Shown in pieces: positions 43,081 through 50,229 of a DNA stretch of 64,000 bases. The notes beneath the pieces were generated by a model. It was not told the origin of the DNA. It ran no database searches and saw only the letters and a program-made list of their open reading frames with translations. Both the position numbers and the translations under genes were made by a program. Positions within the stretch are counted from its first letter, which is position 1. Every line of letters begins with the position of its first letter. This stretch comes from Lujinxingia vulgaris (lineage in GTDB: Bacteria; Myxococcota_A; Bradymonadia; Bradymonadales; Bradymonadaceae), in NCBI RefSeq assembly GCF_007997005.1, contig NZ_VOSL01000043.1, forward strand, positions 50,752 to 114,751, given 5' to 3'.

Positions 43081-43154
43081 GCCCCCGTAGCCCAACCGGT
43101 AGAGGCAGCGGACTTAAAATCCGTCCAGTCCGGGTTCGAATCCCGGTGGGGGCA
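43081..43154 (+). tRNA. tRNA-Leu-like with anticodon UAA and short variable loop
   Basis: A 74-nt cloverleaf: acceptor GCCCCCG/TGGGGGC (closing G-T), D-arm with GCCC...AACCGGTAGAGG, anticodon stem GCGGA/TCCGT around CTTAAAA (anticodon TAA), a variable region of only about 5 nt (CCAGT), T-arm CCGGG TTCGAAT CCCGG, discriminator A. The anticodon reads UUA (Leu), but standard bacterial tRNA-Leu has a long variable arm, as the CAG isoacceptor at 23354 does. Encoded CCA is absent. Identity is therefore provisional. Confidence 0.85.
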
Positions 43155-43410
43155 TCTACCTTCAACCTTTCAAAGCTAAGCGCAGCCGCCCGGCCCCAAA
43201 CCGACAGCGTGCTCGCCGCGCGTCACTCTGCGCCACGCATCGACATCCATCGCCAGTCGCCTCGCGCGGCTCGCCGGGGTGCGGCACCACGTCGAGGTGG
43301 CGATTCGCGAGATGGTGATCAGGATCGTTTCCCCGCTCTGGGATTGCCCTCCGCGTCGTGGTGGGCCCGCGGCAAGTGCGATTGGAGATGTCTGGCGTTG
43401 AGGTCGCTGT

Positions 43411-45645
43411 ATGCAAACATTTCAGTGGAAGTTCTTTCGAAGTGGTGGTGTCGATCAGGTTCACCTGACCCGGGGCGAAGAGCTCGTTCGCCTGGGGGAG
43501 CTCGACCAGAAGTTATGGGTCGCCCTGGCCTGCCCGACGCAGGGTGTAGAGTTCGATGCCCGCACCCTGGAGTTTCTCGACGCCGATCACGACCGCCGAG
43601 TCCGCGCCTCCGAATTGATCGCCGCAGCCCGCTGGGTCGGACAGGTCCTCAGCGATGTCGAAGAGCTCGCCCGACGCAGCGATGTCCTCCCTCTTAGCGC
43701 GATCGCAACCTCCAACGACGAGGGCGCGCTGCTCGAGAAGACCGCGCGCGAGCTGCTCGAGAGCCTGGGCAAGCACGACGCCACCGCAATCTCCCTCCAG
43801 GACACCGTCGACGCGATCGCGCACTTCGATCAACAGGCGGCCAACGGTGACGGCGTCGTCCCCCCGAGCGCGTCCTCCGACCCCGACGTCCAGGCGCTCA
43901 TCGCCGACATCGTGCGGTGCACCCCGGACGCACCGGTCGACCGCAGCAACGAGCCCGGTGTCGATCGCGAAAGCGTTGCGACCTTCTTTACAAGCCTCAC
44001 CGAGCGCCTGCGCTGGATCGATGAGGGGCGCTCCGAAGACGTCCTCTCGCTCGGCGACGCCACCCCCGGGGCCTACCGCGCCCTCGAGGCCGTGCGCGAG
44101 AAGATCGACGACTACTTCGCCCGCGCGCGCCTTGCCGCATACGACGAGCGCGCCGCAGCGGTCGTCAACCGCACCCAGGACGCGTATCTGGAGGCCACCC
44201 GGGAAGCCCTGACCGCCGGAGCCGAAGCGTTGAGCGACTTCCCCCTGGCGCGCGTCGAGCCCGGCCGTCCTCTCCCCCTGGTCGAGGGCATCAACCCTGC
44301 GTGGACCGACGCCCTGCACACCTTCCGAAGGCTGGCTGTCGAGCCGCTCTTCGGCGACATTGACACCTTGAGCGACACCGAGTGGTCCGAGCTCAAAGCC
44401 AGACTCACCCCGATGCGCAACTGGATGTCCGCCGAGCCCGCGACGCATCTCGGCCCCCTGAGTGAGCAACGCCTGCGTGAGATCAGCGAGGGTGAGGGCC
44501 GCACACAACTTGACGCCTTGCTCACCGCTGACGAGGCCCGCGCCCCCCAGGCCAACGCCATCGCCCGCGTCGAGAAGCTGATCCGCTTCAACGCCAACCT
44601 CCTGGATCTCGCCAACAACTTCGTAGCCTTCCAGACCTTCTACCGACGTCAGGGTCCGGCGATCTTTCAAGTCGGCACCCTCTATATCGACCGGCGAGCC
44701 TGCGATCTCTGCGTGCACGTCTCCAACGCCGATCGCCATATCAAGCTGGCCGGCCACTCCAACGCCTACCTGCTCTATTGTGACCTGAGAAACGCGCGCG
44801 GTGAGACGATGTCGATCGCCGCCGCGATCACCGACGGAGACGTCGACAACCTGATGGTCGGCCGAAATGGCGTCTTCTACGATCGCGATGGCAACGACTG
44901 GGACGCCACGGTGACCCGCATCGTCGACAACCCCATCAGCATTCGGCAGGCCTTCTGGAGTCCTTATAAAAAGGCGCTGCGCTTACTCGAAAGTCAGCTC
45001 ACCAAACGCGCCCAGGCCGCCGAGGCAAAGAGCACCAAAAAGCTCGAAGCAGGCGTGGCGAGCGCGGATGCGGCGACCTCGCAGCCCTCGTCTGCGCCGA
45101 CCGGCACCGGCGCCGCCGCCGGCACCGACCAGCCCTCCCCGCCCAAAATGGATCTCGGCACACTGGCCGCGATCGGCGTCGGGGTCGGCGGGCTCACCGC
45201 AGCCTTAAGCCTCTTCCTAGGCGCGTTTCTCGGCCTGGGCGTGTGGATGCCCCTGGGGATCATCGGCCTGATCCTGCTGATCAGCGGCCCCTCGATGTTC
45301 ATCGCCTGGCTGAAGCTGCGCACCCGCAACCTGGGGCCCCTGCTCGACGCCAACGGCTGGGCCGTCAACGCCATGGCCCGGGTCAATGTCCCGCTGGGTC
45401 GCTCGTTGACCGGGGTGGCCACCCTCCCCCGAGGATCCTCCCGGGAGCTACGTGACCCCTTTGCCGAGCCCCGAAGTCGCTGGCCGCGTTACCTGCTCAT
45501 CGCGACCGCGCTCATCCTGGCCGTCCTGTGGTGGACCGGACGCTTTGACGCCTGGCTCCCCGAATCGGCGCATCGCGAGGTAATCTTCGCGCCCGCCCCC
45601 CCTCCCGCACATTCACCGGCAGACAGCGCCTCACCGTCCCCTTGA
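43411..45645 (+). CDS. Large membrane-associated protein with EF-hand-like loop
   Basis: 744 residues. GAGG stands 8 nt before the ATG. The N-terminus starts with a beta hairpin (MQTFQWKFFRSGGVDQVHL). Residues 57-68 (DADHDRRVRASE) fit a canonical 12-residue EF-hand loop with Asp at 1, 3 and 5 and Glu at 12; a second, degraded one (NGDGVV) follows at about 147. The middle part (200-480) is helical, and about 420-530 forms a conserved beta domain (VGTLYIDRRACDLCVHV; MVGRNGVFYDRDGNDWDATV). After a Ser/Ala/Thr-rich linker come transmembrane helices at about 590-650 (two) and 695-710 (one). The conserved core recurs in proteins of Planctomycetes and deltaproteobacteria without assigned function. 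Confidence 0.8.
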   Translation: MQTFQWKFFRSGGVDQVHLTRGEELVRLGELDQKLWVALACPTQGVEFDARTLEFLDADHDRRVRASELIAAARWVGQVLSDVEELARRSDVLPLSAIATSNDEGALLEKTARELLESLGKHDATAISLQDTVDAIAHFDQQAANGDGVVPPSASSDPDVQALIADIVRCTPDAPVDRSNEPGVDRESVATFFTSLTERLRWIDEGRSEDVLSLGDATPGAYRALEAVREKIDDYFARARLAAYDERAAAVVNRTQDAYLEATREALTAGAEALSDFPLARVEPGRPLPLVEGINPAWTDALHTFRRLAVEPLFGDIDTLSDTEWSELKARLTPMRNWMSAEPATHLGPLSEQRLREISEGEGRTQLDALLTADEARAPQANAIARVEKLIRFNANLLDLANNFVAFQTFYRRQGPAIFQVGTLYIDRRACDLCVHVSNADRHIKLAGHSNAYLLYCDLRNARGETMSIAAAITDGDVDNLMVGRNGVFYDRDGNDWDATVTRIVDNPISIRQAFWSPYKKALRLLESQLTKRAQAAEAKSTKKLEAGVASADAATSQPSSAPTGTGAAAGTDQPSPPKMDLGTLAAIGVGVGGLTAALSLFLGAFLGLGVWMPLGIIGLILLISGPSMFIAWLKLRTRNLGPLLDANGWAVNAMARVNVPLGRSLTGVATLPRGSSRELRDPFAEPRSRWPRYLLIATALILAVLWWTGRFDAWLPESAHREVIFAPAPPPAHSPADSASPSP

Positions 45646-45649
45646 TCGC

Positions 45650-46198
45650 TCAGTCTGGCACCGTGCTGCGACTCAAAGACACCTGGCCGATCGAGGTGTG
45701 ATCATCCTGATCACGCACGTCCCCGACATCGGCCAGGTCGGCGTCGCTCATCGGCACCAACCAATACTCGCCGGCTCCGTAGAGGGTCAGCTCGCCGTCG
45801 TCCAAATCCGGACCGTAAGCGACCAGGCTCCCCTCCACCGAGCGTGCATCCTCGCCTGCCACACGAAGCTCACCGACGACATCGAACTGACTGGTCGCCA
45901 TGCAGGCGTCGGCCGACGCGATCAGCGTGCGATTCCCGCAGAGGTGCTGGCGAAGACTGCCCGTCTGCTGCGTGTCCATCGGCGCCGGCTCAAGCACCAG
46001 TGTATAGGTCACGTCGTCGTCGCCATAGCTCAGCGCGCCGGACCACTCCCCCACAACAACCGCCGCCATATCGTCCGCTCCGAAACTGTAGCCCTCAACG
46101 GGCTCATCCCCACAGCCGAGCGCCAGCGGATTGAGCAAAAAGAAGGCAGCCGTCGCTCCAGCGGCCATCACCGATCGAAGAAGAGCATCATGTCGCAT
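45650..46198 (-). CDS. Hypothetical lipoprotein
   Basis: About 182 residues from the ATG at 46198 (GGGAG 5 nt upstream). Signal and lipobox: FFLLNPLALGC. The mature part is an acidic beta-rich domain: VVVGEWSGALSYGDDDVTYTLVLEP recalls small lipocalin/META-like barrels, with a Cys pair (HLCGN and DACMAT). Convergent with the EF-hand-like gene (4 bp apart). Function unknown. Confidence 0.75.
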   Translation of the reverse strand: MRHDALLRSVMAAGATAAFFLLNPLALGCGDEPVEGYSFGADDMAAVVVGEWSGALSYGDDDVTYTLVLEPAPMDTQQTGSLRQHLCGNRTLIASADACMATSQFDVVGELRVAGEDARSVEGSLVAYGPDLDDGELTLYGAGEYWLVPMSDADLADVGDVRDQDDHTSIGQVSLSRSTVPD

Positions 46199-46374
46199 CA
46201 TCACTCCCTGGGGCAGGCCACACAACCTGTGGCCGATTGGGGTATTCAACATACTCAGGTCGGCGGAAGTCTGCGTCAGACGTGCCCCGCCTCGCAAGTG
46301 CGATGCTTTCCCCGCGCCATCTCGTGCTTTTACTTAGGTTGAGAAAACGCCTTCGTTCCCACACGAGATGCCGT

Positions 46375-47214
46375 ATGCGTTCGACCTTGTTGAAACTACT
46401 CGCGCTGATCATTCCCCCCCTGGCCATCGGCCTTCCTCAGCTGGCCGCCGCCCCTGACCGCTCGGTCGGAGCCATCTCCGACCGCTTCTTTGAAGAGGTG
46501 CTGCTCATCCCCGCGGGCTACGCCTTCGCCGTGTGGGGATTTATCTATACGGGCATCCTCGCGCTGGCGGTCGCACAGATCGTGCCGCGCTTTGCGACGC
46601 GTGAGCGCTACGCGGCAGCGCGCCTGCCGCTGATCATCAACATGCTTTTCAACGCCGCCTGGTTGCTCGTGTGGCAGAGCCTGCTCTTTGGCTGGGCGCT
46701 CGTGGTGATCGTGGGGCAGCTGACCAGCGCGCTGTGGCTCTACCGCGCGTTCGCCACCCGAGATGGAGTGCCCGCCCCGGAGCTTCGCGAAGGCTGGACT
46801 CTGGCGCGCGTGATCCGCTGGCCCCTGGGCACCTACTGCGGCTGGCTGACGCTGGCGACGGTGCTCAACGCCTCCAGCGTGTTGGTGGTGGCCGGATGGG
46901 ACGCCTGGGGCTTGAGCGCGGCGACCTGGGCGGTCATCATGCTCCTGGCTGCTGCGCTCATCGGTGTGGCATTGCGCGTGGGACTCGACGAGCCCGCGGT
47001 AGCGCTGGTCTTTGTCTGGGCGCTCATCGCGGTCGTCCTGGCCGAAGGCCAACCCGCCAGCGTGCAGGGCGTCGCCGGAGGGCTCGCGCTCCTCTTTTTG
47101 ATCCTGGCGCTGCCGGCAGCGCGAGGTTGGATCGCAGGCAGCGGCCGCTCGGAGCGCCAGCACACCGAGGCCAGCGCCAGCCTCCCCGTCGTCACCGAGG
47201 CCGATCCCGTCTGA
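46375..47214 (+). CDS. TspO/MBR-related membrane protein
   Basis: About 279 residues from the ATG at 46375; the open frame extends to 46237 but without a ribosome site. Seven to eight hydrophobic helices. The segment PAGYAFAVWGFIYTGIL and the later NMLFNAAWLLVWQSLLFGW are the Trp-rich helices of the TspO/MBR superfamily (tryptophan-rich sensory proteins), here in a longer form than the usual 160-residue TspO. TspO proteins bind porphyrins and affect tetrapyrrole and stress responses; whether this long form does is not known. The HDAC-family gene begins 7 nt after its stop, so the two are co-transcribed. Confidence 0.8.
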   Translation: MRSTLLKLLALIIPPLAIGLPQLAAAPDRSVGAISDRFFEEVLLIPAGYAFAVWGFIYTGILALAVAQIVPRFATRERYAAARLPLIINMLFNAAWLLVWQSLLFGWALVVIVGQLTSALWLYRAFATRDGVPAPELREGWTLARVIRWPLGTYCGWLTLATVLNASSVLVVAGWDAWGLSAATWAVIMLLAAALIGVALRVGLDEPAVALVFVWALIAVVLAEGQPASVQGVAGGLALLFLILALPAARGWIAGSGRSERQHTEASASLPVVTEADPV

Positions 47215-47221
47215 GTACCCC

Positions 47222-48121
47222 TTGAAGATCTATTACAACGACCACGTGCAGGTTCCGCTGCCTCCCGGGCACCGCTTCCCCATGGCCAAGTACGGGATGC
47301 TCCACCGGGCCCTGCTCGAAGAAGGCGTCGCAGCCCCCCGGCAGCTGGTCGCGTCTCCCGCGCTTGAACGTGCGCAGCTTCTCACCGCCCATGACCCCGA
47401 CTACGTCGAGGCCTTTCTGGCGGGGACGCTGGCTCGGCGATCGATGCGACGTATTGGTCTGCCCTGGAGCGAGGTGTTTGTGGAGCGCGTTCGCACCTCC
47501 ATGGGTGGCACCGTCATGGCCGCCCTCAGCGCCCTTGATCTCGGCATCAGCGGCAACCTTGCCGGCGGCACCCACCATGCCCACCGCGATCAGGGCGGTG
47601 GGTTTTGTGTGTTTAACGACCTGGCCATCGCCGCCCTCTCACTCATCGGCGCTGGCGACCTACGACGCGTGGCGATCGTCGACCTCGACGTGCACCAGGG
47701 CGATGGTAGCGCCACCATCCTCAAAGACACCCCCGAGGTGTTCACACTGAGCCTGCACGGTGAGAAGAACTACCCCTTTCGCAAACCCCCGAGCGACCTT
47801 GACGTGGGACTTCCTGATGGCTGCGACGACGCCACCTACCTGAGCGCGTTGGAGCAGGCGCTTGAATCGGTGTGGAAGCACAGGCCGGAGCTCATCCTCT
47901 ACCAGGCCGGCGTCGATCCCCTGGCAGAAGACAGCCTTGGGCGCATGAACCTCACGCTCCGGGGTCTTGGCGAACGTGATCGCATGGTGCTCTCCCGCGC
48001 CCATCATCGAGGCATCCCGGTGGCGATGACTCTGGGCGGTGGCTACGCGCGTCCTATTGAGCCCACGGTCGAGGCCTACCTGCAGACCTACCGAATCGCC
48101 GCCGAGATCTTCGGCAGCTGA
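47222..48121 (+). CDS. Histone deacetylase family protein (AcuC/HdaH type)
   Basis: 299 residues. The start is a TTG at 47222; the family N-terminus (KIYYNDH) supports it. The catalytic His pair is at 118-119 (GTHHAH), followed by GGGFCVFNDLAIA; zinc ligands are Asp156 and His158 (DLDVHQGDG) and Asp232 (YQAGVDPLAEDSLG), and the final GGGYA supplies the Gly/Tyr turn. All catalytic residues are present. In bacteria, such enzymes deacetylate proteins (acetyl-CoA synthetase for AcuC), acetoin-related targets or polyamines. The gene follows the TspO-like gene directly. Confidence 0.93.
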   Translation: MKIYYNDHVQVPLPPGHRFPMAKYGMLHRALLEEGVAAPRQLVASPALERAQLLTAHDPDYVEAFLAGTLARRSMRRIGLPWSEVFVERVRTSMGGTVMAALSALDLGISGNLAGGTHHAHRDQGGGFCVFNDLAIAALSLIGAGDLRRVAIVDLDVHQGDGSATILKDTPEVFTLSLHGEKNYPFRKPPSDLDVGLPDGCDDATYLSALEQALESVWKHRPELILYQAGVDPLAEDSLGRMNLTLRGLGERDRMVLSRAHHRGIPVAMTLGGGYARPIEPTVEAYLQTYRIAAEIFGS

Positions 48122-48124
48122 CGC

Positions 48125-48793
48125 TCAACGCCGGTAAGCACGCCCCAGCTCAGCGCCGAGCGCCGCGAGGAAGTCCTCCATCACCGCCACCCGCTGCTCG
48201 GCGACGCGACGCGCGGCGTCGGTATGCAGCATCGCCGGCAGCTTAAAGAGCTTGGCAAAGACATGGTCGAGGGTGAAGACGCCATCATCCGGCTCGCGCT
48301 CCGTGCAAAACGGGTCGTCGCCGTGAAACGACGCACGTCCCAGCGCACCGCCGGTCTCCAGCGTGCGCATCAACCCGACCGCGCCGAGCGCGTCGAGACG
48401 ATCGGCGTCACAGACGATCTTCGCCTCCAGCGACTCCGGCACAAAGCCCGCCGAGTAGGAATGGCGCTGGATCGCTTCAAACACCAGCGCGCGCTGTCCC
48501 CGGGTCATCCGCTCTCCGATCCAGCGCACCGCGGCTTCCGCCGAGAGGGTCGACGCATCGCGGCGCTTCGGATGATCTTTCGGCAGGTTCACCAGATCAT
48601 GCAGCCAGGCAGAGACCTCGATCACCTCGCGGTCCCCGCCCTCAGCGTCCCACAGCATCATCGCGACGCGATGAACCCGCTCAAGGTGCGCCATATCGTG
48701 GCCTGCGGTGGCGGCCATCGAGGTGCGCGCGTGCTCTTTTGCAAGCTCGCAAAGGGACAGGGCGTCGGTCGCCGTCTTCAGGGTGTCGGTCAT
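48125..48793 (-). CDS. HD-domain hydrolase (YpgQ/YedJ-like)
   Basis: About 222 residues from the ATG at 48793 (GGAG 6 nt upstream). The HD signature is GHDMAHLERVHRVA, then SAWLHDLVN (HD at 65-66), then the Asp in IVCDADRLDALGAVG. This motif set matches the YedJ/YpgQ group of HD phosphohydrolases, some of which hydrolyse nucleoside triphosphates with Mn2+. Cytoplasmic. Convergent with the HDAC gene (3 bp apart). Confidence 0.92.
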   Translation of the reverse strand: MTDTLKTATDALSLCELAKEHARTSMAATAGHDMAHLERVHRVAMMLWDAEGGDREVIEVSAWLHDLVNLPKDHPKRRDASTLSAEAAVRWIGERMTRGQRALVFEAIQRHSYSAGFVPESLEAKIVCDADRLDALGAVGLMRTLETGGALGRASFHGDDPFCTEREPDDGVFTLDHVFAKLFKLPAMLHTDAARRVAEQRVAVMEDFLAALGAELGRAYRR

Positions 48794-48910
48794 CGTCAAC
48801 TCCGCGGTCAAAGGGCCTTCACAGGGTCGCTTCTCTTCTGCGATGTTCGGTGGCTCGAGGCAAGCGCCGCTGCTCAAACGGCTCGCCATCACCCACGGCC
48901 CCAAAACGCA

Positions 48911-48941
48911 CGAGGCGACCTCCCACAGGGAGGTCGCCTCG
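48911..48941 (-). terminator. Terminator after the DUF1501 gene
   Basis: A 14-bp perfect stem (CGAGGCGACCTCCC) with a 3-nt loop; TGCGTTTTGG follows on the minus strand, so the T-run is imperfect. Confidence 0.7.
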
Positions 48942-48968
48942 ATGTTCCTGCCCGATATGACGTCGCCC

Positions 48969-50219
48969 TTAGCTGAAGATGTCGAGATCCTCTTCCTTCA
49001 ACGCGAAGCGCTGAGCGACGGGACTGTCGGCGATGCCGGCGTGACGTCGTAACGCGCGGTGAATGTGCTCCGGGCGCAGACGAACCCCCTCATACTCCAG
49101 GGCCAGGGTGGTGGGATTGACGTTAAAAGGTCGCTGCTCCTCATCGGTCGCGCCGATCACGCGGTTGCCGCGAATGCCGTTACCGAGCGCCATGATCGAC
49201 CCGATCGCCCAGTGATCCTTACCCTGGTCGGGGTTGTAGGTTGGGGTGCGACCAAAGTCGGAAGCCATCACGACGACGATCTGATCACGCAGCCCCATCC
49301 GCTCCGCTTCTTCGAGCAGGTAGTCCACCGCGTCGAGCACCAGCTGCAGCTTGGGGAGCTGCTCGCTGTCGTTCTGCGCGTGGCTGTCGAACCCGTTGAG
49401 CACCAGGTTCACGCTGACCGAGAGCCCGGCCTTAAAGGCGGCGAGCGCCACCAGAGCCTGGGCCTTCATCTCATTATCGCGAGGAAGGTCGGTGGGGAGG
49501 TGCTCACGCACCCGGCGCAGCTCCCGCGCGCCCATGCGTGCGGTGAACAACGCGCTGCGCGCGGTCTGCTCGGTCGGCAGGTGGCTCGCGTTCTGCCGGG
49601 CCGCGTGACGCGCATCCACGGCCTGCCGGATCATCTCGGCGGCCCGCGGCGCGTGGTAGGGCTTGCTGGCATGACCCTCCTTATGGTCGGGATCGGCCAG
49701 CCCCCGCAGGTGGCTGACGTTACTCACGCGTGTCAGCGGCAGGAGCGCACCGGTGGCATCATGTCCCCCGTAGCTCAGATACGAGAGGGGCAAGGTCGGC
49801 GCGTGGGCCGCCGCAGCGAGCGCGGCGAAGGTGGGGTACTCCGGATTCTCAAGGCTTCCGGTCCAGGCGTATCGCTCCCCGGCGGCGTGGCTGGTCGTGG
49901 CCATATCCACGCCGTTGAGCACGAGCAGCTCGCTGGCGTACTTCTCAAAGAAGTACTGATTGTTCCCCACCGGCGCGTACGTAATGGGGCTGGAGGCGAT
50001 CGAGCCAATCTCTCCCTGGCCATACGCCTGATTGATGTTGTTCACCCCCTTCGGATCGCAGAGGTAGGTGGTGTCCCAGCCTCCGATGGCGTTGACCATC
50101 ACGTAGTAGGGGCCCGGGTAGTTCATCTCCTGAGCGCGCGCGCTACGCGTCAGCGCGATCGGAGACACAACGGTCATACCGGCCATGCCGGCAAGTTTGA
50201 TGAAGTCACGACGGTTCAT
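48969..50219 (-). CDS. DUF1501 family Tat-exported protein
   Basis: About 416 residues from the ATG at 50219, which has GAGGAGG 5 nt upstream. The N-terminus is a twin-arginine signal (NRRDFIKLAG, hydrophobic core, SARAQ), so it is exported folded. The body has the DUF1501 landmarks: GGWDTTYLCDP near the N-terminus, VNGVDM-like segment (LVLNGVDMATTSHAAGER), NGFDSHAQND and the C-terminal VVMASDFGRTPTYN with DHW. The family is in the alkaline-phosphatase/sulfatase fold, activity unproven. It begins 10 bp after the stop of the heme-binding lipoprotein gene; such pairs are frequent in Planctomycetes and Bradymonadia-like genomes. Confidence 0.92.
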   Translation of the reverse strand: MNRRDFIKLAGMAGMTVVSPIALTRSARAQEMNYPGPYYVMVNAIGGWDTTYLCDPKGVNNINQAYGQGEIGSIASSPITYAPVGNNQYFFEKYASELLVLNGVDMATTSHAAGERYAWTGSLENPEYPTFAALAAAAHAPTLPLSYLSYGGHDATGALLPLTRVSNVSHLRGLADPDHKEGHASKPYHAPRAAEMIRQAVDARHAARQNASHLPTEQTARSALFTARMGARELRRVREHLPTDLPRDNEMKAQALVALAAFKAGLSVSVNLVLNGFDSHAQNDSEQLPKLQLVLDAVDYLLEEAERMGLRDQIVVVMASDFGRTPTYNPDQGKDHWAIGSIMALGNGIRGNRVIGATDEEQRPFNVNPTTLALEYEGVRLRPEHIHRALRRHAGIADSPVAQRFALKEEDLDIFS

Positions 50220-50229
50220 AAAAACCTCC

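Noticed and set aside
43162..43410. Possible small gene after the tRNA-Leu(UAA)
   Set aside because: The only frames are Arg-rich and antisense or lack ribosome sites; nothing recognisable in this gap.
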